A DNA stretch of 64,000 nucleotides from Taeniopygia guttata (lineage: Eukaryota; Chordata; Aves; Passeriformes; Estrildidae). Location: positions 9,358,001 to 9,422,000 of the forward strand of contig NC_133027.1 in NCBI RefSeq assembly GCF_048771995.1. The letters are read 5' to 3'. Both the position numbers and the translations under genes were made by a program. Every line of letters starts with the position of its first letter. The stretch's first letter is position 1. The notes below the pieces were generated by a model that did no database searches, was not told where the DNA came from, and was given only the letters and a program-made list of their open reading frames with translations. Below, in pieces: positions 29,152 to 39,100 of this stretch.

Positions 29152-29240
29152 TTAGAAGAGAAAAGAAGAAAGAAGGAAGAAAAATGACAGTCAAGAAGGA
29201 AAGAGAGAAAAAAGAAAAAGAGAAGGCAAGGGCAGAAGGA
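29152..29240. repeat. GA-rich polypurine stretch
   Basis: Almost pure purine (GAAGAGAAAAGAAGAAAGAAG and similar) for about 90 bases. A mirror-like purine tract such as this can adopt triplex structure, but it is otherwise simple sequence. Confidence 0.75.
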
Positions 29241-29519
29241 AAGATAAAATGATTATTTGGAATATAAGTAGGAAGGAACATAAGGAATATAAGTAACTTA
29301 GTACTAACCATAACTGCTTCTATAAACTGTTTTGTTTTCTTGCAAAAGTTATTGAATGAAAATGAGATAAAAAACTTAATAAAATGTTTCAGTGAGTTAA
29401 TTTAAAAAATTCTTATCCTAAGACTATGCAAAAACCTCTCCTAAAAGTACTGTCAAAACATCTGAGCAGTCTCCAGAGAGAAAAAGAAACTCTCAGTATC
29501 ACCAAGCAGAAAAAAAGAC

Positions 29520-29610
29520 TACATTCTATAATATATTATGTAATATATAATATATGCACATACATAATAGATACAAAATATTTTTATAGATACACTATAG
29601 AATATATAAT
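29520..29610. repeat. AT-rich low-complexity stretch
   Basis: Imperfect TATA/ATAT units with many short inverted repeats. Simple sequence; the open frames on both strands are artefacts of composition. Confidence 0.7.
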
Positions 29611-30189
29611 TAAAGGTTAATGAAATTTCTCTAATTATATCAGTATTAAAAAAACTATTATTGCCATTTCCAAAACAGGCACAAAAAAGTAGCTCCTCAC
29701 TAGAAGACACAAGTGTAGGAAGGAGTGAATTCAGATGAGTGATTTGATGCAGATTTCTCTGTGCAGTTGTGAAAAAAGGTGAAGTCTGAAGACAGAATTT
29801 AATAAAATAAATTGTTCTTTTAAAAACAAATCTAGATTCTGAATGTCAGGAGAACTACAACTAAGAGTTTTAAAAAAATAAAATGTTAATGAACAATATG
29901 GTTTAGAAACAAAATTTAAACCCTAATCAGTTTAATAAGCTTGGTTAAAGTTTGAATGTTAAATGAGTTTTTTGTTCAATTCTATACATTTAACAATTCC
30001 ACAATTGCTAAGGCTTCTACAGCATGTAAGAGATTTTGCACATCCATAATATGCACCCACAAATTATCTCTCTGTAGAAAATTAATTCAGCATATCAGAA
30101 GTATTGTCCTGCTTCCTACATCTCCTAAGACCATTGATCAGTCCATAGACAGTATGTCTGAGGAATGCACAAACAATGAGCTTTGTGGC

Positions 30190-30600
30190 CCAGAAGTATT
30201 GTAAAGAGAAGGAGAAAAATAAAAACCTAAGGGAAACAAGTGATGCCCAGTACAATTTCTCCCCACACTCTGACCAATGCCGAGCCCATCCCTGAGCAGT
30301 GATTGGCAGCTCCCAGCCAGCTCCCCCCAGCTCATGCACCAGGCATGACGTTCCTTGGTGTGGAATATCCCTTTGGCCACTTTGGGACAGCTGTCCTGGC
30401 CCACTCCCTCTGGCTTCTTGTGAACCTCCTCACTGGCAGAGCATGAAAACTGAAAAGATCTTGACTTTGGGTAAGCACTACTTAGCAACAAGCAAAACTC
30501 CAGTGAGTTTTTAACATTATTCTCATGCTAAATCCAAACCATGGCACTGCACCAGCGACTAAAGAAGAAAATTAACTCTATCTCAGCCAAAACCAGGACA
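30190..30600 (-). mobile_element. Solo-type LTR of an avian endogenous retrovirus, degraded
   Basis: Read on the minus strand, the element begins at 30600 with TGTCCTGGTTTTGGCTGAGA, a start I recognise from a common bird LTR family. Further family-specific blocks follow (the CATGCTCTGCCAG region, then GGCCAAAGGGATATTCCA, then CTGGGGGGAGCTGG). The place where family members normally carry a TATA box reads GTGCATGAGCTG here, so the core promoter appears lost. I saw no gag, pol or env next to it, which suggests a solo LTR. The distal (low-coordinate) end fades near 30190-30230. The exact family is not assigned. Confidence 0.7.
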
Positions 30601-32289
30601 CTAGGTAATACAGCAATATAAAACTGTCACAGCAGATTGGTGCACTCATTACCTGCATGCTTATGGGCTGAGTAATTACTTTTGTAACCTTTTTATAGCC
30701 ATTCAACATGATGTTAATACAGTCAGGCTCAACTTCAGCCTGAATAACCACGTGAAGGCAGTGAGGAGACACGGGCAAAATAGGGAAATAGCTAACTCAA
30801 TGCTGGACACTGCAGAGCTCTGTTTATCTGCAGTGCTACTGTGAGCAAGTAAATAGATTTGAGGAAATAGTCAAAGCTGTTATGTTTGCATGCAGAAATG
30901 AATCAGATGCTATGAACAAAATACTGTCATTGTGCACTCTCTTTGGTACAATCATACTATAAGTAAGTCTTTTTTACACATCACAGCACATATTGGGGCA
31001 GCTGTGGACACAAAAGTAAACAAAAAAATGTTGCTTTCTGTAAGTAAAAAAAATTAAAATCTGTGTTTATTCTCTCTGTGATTGATATAAGCCAAGGACA
31101 GAAACCAGTAAAATAAAATAAATGCTTTCTTTCTGGTGTCACCAATGAACCCATGAAAGGAATTTTTGCAGGAAATGTCTATGAAATGGCATGATTTTGT
31201 TAATGTCATCTGACAAAGTCCCGATTACAAGAAAGTTGCCTCCCTTAATGGAAAATACAAGCCATCCTGCATCAATGGTTACCATTTGGCTGAGCTGATG
31301 TTAAGGTTTACATGATCTCAGTGCACCCTGGGAAATGTAATCCAGCTATTAAGTCCAAGAGAGAAAGGGTATGTAGAAATATGAGATTTAGAGATAACTA
31401 ACATGATGTATGGTAAAATAGTAACATTGCAGGGTTATAGAAATTACTGCTTAGCTAAGCCAAAATTTGATTTTTGATTCAACAAGCTATATTTAAATAT
31501 GTGAATGTCAAAACATTTCCATTCAATCAGATATAAGAAAAATTAAATTTACTGAACAAAATGTTCTTATATAGTTCCATAGTCAATTTCTTTACTGCAG
31601 TTAGCTTTGATAAATATGAATAGAGAAGGAATTCAAACTAATCGAATTTCTCATGACATAAACCCTGTCTTTTTTGCCAACACACATAACCCTAAAAAGA
31701 GGGAGTTGTTTGCATTTAATCAAATTTATTTTCTTCATAGGTTTATCTTCTTCATTCAGATAAAATCTATCATTTAGTTTTCATATTTTTGCTGTTACTA
31801 GCAGACAAATATTGAACCTAAAAATAAGGAAACAAAAGAATTATGCAGAGCTTACTTTCAAAATAGGCACGACTTGTTTTACCTGAATATTGTAAGTCAA
31901 AGTAAAATATTTTTTTTAAAGGCATATGACAAATTTTGTTCCAAAGGAAAAAAAAACCTTTGAATCTCCTGCCAGTAGTTTCACAATATTCTCATTTTGT
32001 CAAGTACTCTATTCTTGAGCTTCTCAACATCTGTTCTAAAGCACAATGCAATGATAATTTCTTCCATCTCTAATTTATGCCTTGTAATCACTTATGTAGA
32101 TATGGTACATTTATTTGAATACATTGTTAGAGTCTCTAGCTGGGGGATTTGGCTCTTAAAACTCTGCTTAAGGAAAAGACCAATGAACTGGAAGTGGTTT
32201 ATCTCCAGCTCAGTCTTGTGCCTTCAGATAAGCCTGGGGGCAGCATGCCAGTGTTTGAGGGTCCATGTCCTACCACCGTCCCTTGATCT
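30601..32289. other. Intergenic between LTR and promoter CR1
   Basis: No gene supported. It contains one possible ZNF143-type site near 31321-31344 and otherwise ordinary AT-rich sequence. Confidence 0.5.
31321..31344 (-). promoter_or_regulatory. Possible ZNF143/STAF-type site
   Basis: On the minus strand it reads GGATTACATTTCCCAGGGTG, resembling the extended ZNF143 motif (ACTACA-xx-TCCCAG-xATGC). It lies 1.7 kb upstream of APOB. ZNF143 sites occur at promoters and at CTCF-associated loop anchors. A motif match alone is weak evidence. Confidence 0.3.
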
Positions 32290-32865
32290 GCACCTCAGCA
32301 GAGGTAGGGCATGGGGACCAGCTTTTGTGGCAGCAAAGACACAGGAGTTGTTGATGTGTTACAAACAGTGGATGCACCTGAGAATCATCGCATAGGAATT
32401 AGAGCTTCTCCCCTCAAAAAGTGGCAGGACCAGAAGCACAACTCGCGTGTGTCTACACCAGCGCACACGGCGTGGGAATCAAAGAGGAGGAGCTGGGAGC
32501 CGTTGTGCAGCAGGGATTCTGTGATGTGAATCATAGAATCGTGGCCATCCTGGGAGCATGGTGGGATGACTTGGATTATTGGATAGCCATAGTGGAGGGC
32601 TCTAAATGGCAAGGAAGAAGAGGCACTTAGATAGCCCTGTATTTTAGGAGTGTTTGGATTCATCATGAAATCACAGAAATCACGAAATGGTAGTTTTTGA
32701 TTCTCAGAGGAGGAAGGATGAGGAGCTAGCAGGAGTGCTCACTGAGCCCTTGTCAATCATTTATGAACAGTCCTGACTAACTGGAGAATCCCAAGTTTAC
32801 TGGGGGTTATTTCAATGATCTTAGAGGTTTTTTCCAACCTAAATTGTCTGTGACTATCAGTAACC
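32290..32865 (+). mobile_element. CR1 LINE remnant abutting the APOB promoter, plus strand
   Basis: Frame 32421-32630 translates with clear similarity to the start of the CR1 endonuclease (EELGAVVQQ, then IVAILGAWWDD where intact copies have a VAITETWWDD-type motif). About 32695-32800 matches the CR1 segment between endonuclease and reverse transcriptase (TCAATCATTTATGAACAGTC, then CTAACTGGAGAA). About 32805-32862 is the 3' tail (ATGATCTTAGAGG then TTTTCCAACC then TGTCTGTGA). Several internal pieces are missing and the frames are broken. The 3' end stops about 45 bases before the HNF4 element. The start is approximate and could lie somewhat earlier. Confidence 0.8.
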
Positions 32866-32910
32866 AAAGCAGGACATGGTGTGGAGTGCAGTGAGGATCT
32901 GGGACTCTCA

Positions 32911-32929
32911 CCTTTGGACCTTTGGCAAT
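32911..32929 (+). promoter_or_regulatory. APOB: HNF4 / C-EBP element of the APOB promoter
   Basis: CCTTTGGACCTTTGGCAAT. From memory, the human APOB promoter carries CCTTTGGACCTTTTGCAAT about 60-85 bases upstream of the start of transcription, bound by HNF4 and C/EBP and needed for hepatic expression. One base differs. Here it lies 48 bases upstream of the TATA box, similar to human. Strong positional and sequence conservation. Confidence 0.8.
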
Positions 32930-32953
32930 TTGCTCTGAGCTTTCTAAACTGTT

Positions 32954-32962
32954 TGACTCAGC
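32954..32962 (+). promoter_or_regulatory. AP-1 / MAF-type site
   Basis: TGACTCAGC lies between the HNF4 element and the TATA box, a match to the AP-1 and MAF half-site consensus. Whether it is used is unknown. Confidence 0.4.
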
Positions 32963-32976
32963 TGCTTGCTACAGAC

Positions 32977-32984
32977 TATATAAA
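32977..32984 (+). promoter_or_regulatory. APOB: TATA box of APOB
   Basis: TATATAAA, 115 bases before the start codon. A start of transcription about 30 bases downstream (near 33008) gives a short leader without upstream ATG codons. Confidence 0.8.
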
Positions 32985-33007
32985 TGTAGGTCCAAGTCAG
33001 AAGGCTC

Positions 33008-33091
33008 ACTCTCCCTGAGGCAGCAGGGAAGACTTGAAGAGGGAAGACAAAAGAGATAAAGAAAGAGCAGCAAGAGGGACCGGGGCTCACC
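33008..33091 (+). other. APOB: APOB 5' untranslated leader (start estimated)
   Basis: The start is inferred from the TATA position, not seen. The leader is purine-rich, contains no ATG, and ends CTCACC before ATGG, a good Kozak context. Confidence 0.55.
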
Positions 33092-33149
33092 ATGGGCCCT
33101 GTGCAGCTCTTGCTGCTCTCCCTGCTGCTCAGCAGTGGTGTTCTCACAC
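33092..33149 (+). CDS. APOB: APOB exon 1, coding part (signal peptide)
   Basis: Encodes [19 protein letters not shown] plus one base. This is a leucine-rich signal peptide shorter than the 27-residue human one. Donor GTAAGT at 33150. Start chosen as the only ATG after the promoter, in context CACCATGG. Confidence 0.93.
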
Positions 33150-36100
33150 GTAAGTATTCTCTTTTATGTCAGTGCTCTTTACTGCTTTATTTATGAGCCC
33201 ATTAAAACAACAATATTGAAAAAAAATCAAAAGGACCATGGCTTATAGAATTAGAAAGGTTGCATGTGGCAAAGATATAATTTCTTCCCTCCATAGGCAG
33301 TCATAGGAGAATCTCAGCGTAGAAAAGTCATGAATGTTCCCTGATGGCTTTTGAACAGATTTAATGTATTTTGCAACTTGTAAGGCATTCTCTGTTTTTC
33401 TGTAGCATTGTATTTTTAAACCCTTATGGAGCTACTATAGCTTGGAGATACCATGCAGACTTGGCCCAGCTGTTGGTAACCTATTTTGCAGCAAATGTGA
33501 AGAGAGAGAGCAGTAAACCAAATTGTACTTGGTAGGCAATTTAAATGCAATTTTGTATTGAAGGGACACAGTCATCAGTAAAAGAAGTGGGCCAGTAGAG
33601 GGATTTTTTCTTAAGATCAGAAAAGACAACTAAGATCAATATAATGCTATGGATTGTGAGCTATCCTTGTTTCCCAAGAAGTGGCTTTTTAGAATACAGG
33701 TCTATAGTGTTACTTAAGGCTTCAAGGAGCTTAAGGAGAAAAGTGAGTCTAGAGGTAATTATGCAGGTAATTATGGTCTGGTTTTATACGAAAATCTAAT
33801 TCATCATAGGTACATCTTTGTTGAACTAATATTCTCTTCATGACTAATGTTACACAAATGTATTGCTATACAATAAACATTGTTTCTAATTGTTATTAAT
33901 GCTATTATTAATTTTATTTTAATAGCAATAGTAGTATTTCTGACAGTATTGTTACTGTGACTAATGTTGCAGTCTATTTCTATAGAGTGGTCTACTTAGA
34001 ACTTCCAGAATGAAAACTTGGAAAGTGTGCAGGGAACATTGTGGAAAGTGCTGGCCTTCATGTGTGATATCCCAAAGAATGACAGAGCATCCAATAATGC
34101 AAAAAAAAAAAAAAAATTAGTAGATTATGTTTAATTGTATTTAATTGTATTTAACTTTATTTAAATAGAGTAATATCTAAGGAATAGGAACATATCTAAA
34201 ACTGATTGGATCAAATAATTCTTCCTAATCTGAAACTTGAATAGGCTTCCAACCAGTGTTCTTTTCCTCCAAGGAATAAACTTTCAATATTCAGAAAAGA
34301 TTTATTGGCAGATAATTTTTGTATTTACCTTCAAAGTTGTCCTATTTTAAACATACAAAAAACAGAGTACAGCCATTCATCCATTTTGCAGCATTTTTGT
34401 GTGGTCAAATAGACTAAAATTTAAAAGTAAAACGTGTTATATGGTACGTTTCATCCATCTTGTTTTACAAACAATTTGTAAACAGCTTTTCCAATTTTTA
34501 ATGTTGTTTGTTTGTGTTTTCTACAGAAGAAGAATCACCTGAAAGTGCAAATCCAGGATGTTCAAGTAAGTGGTTTCTTGCATTTCCTTTTGTTTACTTA
34601 TGTCACTATTTTAACTAAAAACATCTTTCAAAGCCTGAGTTTTCCTAATCTTTTATTCTGGAATAACTTAAATGAAAGTGATGGTAATATTCTTAAGTCC
34701 TCCTTGCCATTTATTTTAAGTATTCAATTATCCATTAGGCTTGGTTCAAATAATTTTAAACCTTTCCTAAGGTTTGACAAGCTGAGGTTTAGTTTCTGAA
34801 CTTTCCTAAAGTTCCCATTAAGAAACTATTTTCCATTGGGTTTTTGAGTTTGTTGTTTGTTTGGGGTTTTTTAATTTATTTCTTAATTGTCAGATGCAAA
34901 TTCCTTAATCTAGAAATCCCTGGTTACCAAATGTGAAGCTTTAACAGTGAGGTTAAGTACACTACACTTCAGTGTGGACTGAGTCTCACCTCTTATTTAC
35001 CCTTCACAGCTGCTGCTAAGCCCACATAATTGCACTTAGATTTCTAACTAAATACCTGTAGAATAAATCATCAACTCTGTCAGCAAGGCCAGCAATTTCT
35101 TTAAACAAGCCAAGAGTCAGGAAATGCTGACTTTATGCTCTATCTTTGTCATGAACTCTGACTGGTGCTGACTGCTCAGTTAGATACATAATGTTCCACC
35201 ACAGGGTCAAAGTACTGAATTGTGTTAGTTTGTTCTTAGTCTTCAGGGTTTGTTTGGTTTTTTTTCTTTGCTGGGTGCTTTAGCACCATCTCCAGGCAAT
35301 TTGGTTTACTTCTGATGGCTGAACCACCTCAAAGACTGCTGGGCTTCATTGCCAATTTCTTGTTTATTTTTTGATACAATTACTTATTTGTCATGTGTAT
35401 TTTGAAGTTTATAATTTCTCTATTCCTTTTTCATTGATTTCTGTTTAGAAGCAGGATATGAAACAATAATTTTACTCTAGCAATGTAGATACCGGTGTTG
35501 CAAATTTTTCTGAGTACAGTTAGAGACTAAGATAGTCAAAAGTGATAGGATTAGTGATGAATCTCTTAATAGCACCTAATTCTAGAGTTAACTAGATAAT
35601 TTAATTAAGTTCTCAAATGTTTTTAAGACGCTGATTACTGCATGACAGTTATTTATTATTGAAATCATTCTGTTTAGCAATTACATGAAAATAATCTCAG
35701 CTAAAGTATGTAAAGCTAATAAAAGTGATAGTGTAGTGAGGAAATGAGATTTATAGGACAACTAATTTTTTGTCCTCCCTATATATATGGTGTGACATGA
35801 AGGGCAATGTTAACATTTCCATTGGCTTCTGATGTGACAAAGTTTTGATAAAAGATTGAGCTACATTCCTGCAGGTAGAGGCAGGCAAAGTCATACAAAT
35901 TTGATGGTGGGTATTTGGGTTTTCACTAGAATTAACTATCTTTGGTTTTTCTATAAAAGTAGATCAGGGCTGTATATGGTCAGACAGAGGAGCAATTTAG
36001 GAAATTGCCTTTCATTCAGGATCACAACAGAATCAGTTCCATTGAGTTGCTCAGTCTAAACCAAGGGAACAGTAATTTTTGCTTCAGTTTGACCTGGATT

Positions 36101-39100
36101 GCTCCAACACACAGACTTCAAGTGCCTGATTATCATCTTTAGTTTGAAACAATGCCTGCAGTTTTAGCGGGAGTGAATTGTTGGCTTATTGTTTGGCTTA
36201 CGCTACTCATTCCAGACACCAAATAAACATCTTGTACTCCTGTATTTGACAGAAAGACTTCTGTCAAATATATTTCTTTATATTTCTATTACCATGTTCA
36301 TTCCTGCTTGCAGGGCTTACAATTACAGATGGTTGAGTCTGAGGGCAACAGGGAAAGGTTAAATACAGGTGGAATTCATTATTTTGGGGAGGCCTATTAA
36401 GTTTTGGGGCTTCCTTTGATAGAAAGAGAAACACCTCTGGAAATATTCCCTCCTGCGGTAGTCCTAGTCATAATTTAGTGCTTTTCCCTTCTTCTGGATG
36501 TTCTTTATGTAACTAAAGCTTATGTCCATTAAAAATAATCTACCCTAGTAAAGTTTTCTGCTCTAATAAGTGAATTAGAGTAATCATATTTCAGAGAGTC
36601 CGGGGCAGAAAGATCATCCATAAATTCAGGTGAAATTGTATTGAGGAATGGTAGTATTGGTGTGTTGTCTATTTCTATCGTTTTTTGCTTTCAGTCTCAG
36701 TCATGTGACTGGTAAAACAGCTCCTTATATTTGCATTATGATGGAAAAAATCTGAGCTGAAAGGAATCTTTTTATTACCAATTTGATTGGCTCAATTTAG
36801 AAGCCATAGGGTAGTTTTTTAAAACAGTTTCACAGTTCAAGTTTTCTCCTGTCTTTCTCATTTGCTTTTTGGGCATGATTTGAAGGACAGGTGGGGTCAC
36901 AGTGTCAGATCCCATCTGAGCAGTGGACCCCAGAACTTATGCTGCTCCTAGAAATTTTGTCTTATGCTTCAGAAAGCGTCCAACTGACATGAAGGCATCA
37001 CTTCTCTGTCTGAAAGATATTCTGTAAAAGGAAATAGTGGGAGCATGGGTCTTCAGGCTCCCTTTTTCTGGAATTCATTTTAGTTATACAACATTAACTG
37101 TAAGGATTACATATGTATATCCTACCCAGGCCATAAAACCACTCTCGTTTTCCCAATTGCAGAGGATGCAACCAGATTTAAGCCCCTCAGAAAATATGTT
37201 TACTCATATGAAGCAGAGACATCAAGTGGGGTCACAGGAACAGCAGATTCTCGAAGTGGCTCAAAGATCACTTGCAAGGTAGGCAAAGAGGACTAAATAC
37301 ACCCAGCTGGGGACTGTGTACTTAACAACATGGGAGCTGGCAGCTGTGGAGAACCTTTCAATGATTTTGCAAACAAAGTCATCCTTTTGAAGGGCACATA
37401 TTGAGAATCATGAAGACTAAACCTCCCCTGTTCTAGACAGAGGCACTGAGGATGACAGAAGTCCTTCATAGCTGTGTGTCCATGCATTTCAATCCCAGTC
37501 TGGCTGTACTTTTACATGAGAAAGGGGCGAGACCTGGTACTTCCATTTTCCCTGGCTCCCAGGCTCAGTCTACCAATGTCCGTCAAACATTCTAGAAGTT
37601 GAATTAAAATCACTCATTGATGCCATGAAGGACACATGAGAGCCTGCTGATGGTAACTCAAGACAATACCAGGCCTGTAGGAGTAAAAGGTCCCATAGGC
37701 CATTTAACTGCCCAACATCACCTTATCTTTCCCAAAACTTTCTCAACATGTTGGTTTTGAGGATTTTTTTCCCTGAAATAGAGTAACTGTGAAAAATATT
37801 TTTATTTAGCACATAATGTTCTAATAGAGTCTACACATATTGATCAATGTAATGACTCAAGTTTTCATACAGTTCTAATACTCCAAATTCTCAGAAACTA
37901 AGTTGCTCATTTAGTATGATCCATGCTATTAGCCAAGCAAATACTTGCCCTCTTATCTCCTCCATGGAGTTACCTTAAGCTATTTAGAGCACTTTGGAGT
38001 CTTTCCCAACAGCTGATAGCAGGGTGATCCTGACACTTTACAAAACCCAAGGAAATCTCAAAGCAGTAGCAGGGTGATCATGGAAATGTGATAATGCTAA
38101 AAAGAGTAACATATAATATTTGTGTTTTCAGGTTGAACTGGAGATACCCCAGCTATGCCGCTTCATCCTGAGGACAATGCATTGCTCCCTGAGGGAGACA
38201 TTTGGTGTGGACACTGAGGGAAAGGCTATTCTGAAAAAGTCCAAGAACTCTGAGGACTTTGCAAGTGCCATGTCAAAGTAAGCAATGTCAATTATCATCA
38301 ATACTTGGGACAGTGTAAACAGTCCACCTTGATTATGTTTTTTTAGGCATGGAACACCTTTAATGATAGCATGGTAGATTTGTAAGCTGATTCCACAGCA
38401 AAACAATCCCTGATGCAATTTAGGGTTAACATAGTTCTCAATTGCCAGTAGGGAAGGGAATTTTACATACAAAATTTTCACCTGGAATGATTTCTTCATT
38501 TCTGTCATCTACATCAGGAAGTTATTGGGTAGTCCCTCAAAAGATTATTGCAAGTGTAATTCTTATTCCTTCTTGTAAGCTGATTCTCAAATGGCTGCAC
38601 TCAGCTGGTTTAAGATAATTTTCCTTTGCTAACAGACTGTGCAATAGAAAGGCATTTGAGTCTGATGTCCAGATTTCCAATCCCAATCTCTAACAGCCTG
38701 TGTAGCCAATCTTTTCCCTACGTATTTGCTTTTGTAACTAATTTCTTCTACTCCCTCCACCCAGCTAATCTGTAGTGCTTGTCAGTGCATATTTTTAGTC
38801 ATGCACCTTCATGCTTCTTTCAGTGCCTCAGTAGTCATCTTGTCTCACTAGCTATATATCTAAAACCAACTAGAGACAGTGTTAAAATACATTTTACAGA
38901 AAACAGTTAAGGTTTTCTTTAAAGACTCAGACTAGTAGTGAATCCTTCCCATTATTTTATAGTTTTTTGCAGTAGTTAATAATTATCTCATTGTAAAAAT
39001 TTATCTCCTCTCCACATTTATGCAATTCCAACTTTCAGACATTGCTCTTGGTATTTGTTTGCCCTTAGATGATGTAATCTGGCAAAATCAAAATGTCCTT

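Larger units (their letters stand above)
21793..30189. other. Intergenic, no gene; simple repeats
   Basis: AT-rich, no supported gene. It contains T-rich tracts near 25202-25234 and 27269-27285, a GA-rich stretch near 29152-29240 and an AT-rich stretch near 29520-29610. Open frames are short and unrelated to known proteins. Confidence 0.5.

Noticed and set aside
30138..30491. 117-codon open frame on the - strand
   Set aside because: It lies within the degraded LTR, which does not normally encode protein; openness is chance.
32421..32630. 69-codon open frame just upstream of APOB, possible small gene or upstream exon
   Set aside because: Its translation matches the start of the CR1 endonuclease, so it is transposon debris.
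1..32900. Search for the gene expected upstream of APOB (TDRD15 in other vertebrates)
   Set aside because: No long open frame or Tudor-like segment is visible; that gene, if present, lies outside the window.
38128..38508. 126-codon minus-strand open frame
   Set aside because: It is antisense to APOB exon 4 and part of intron 4, with no independent support.
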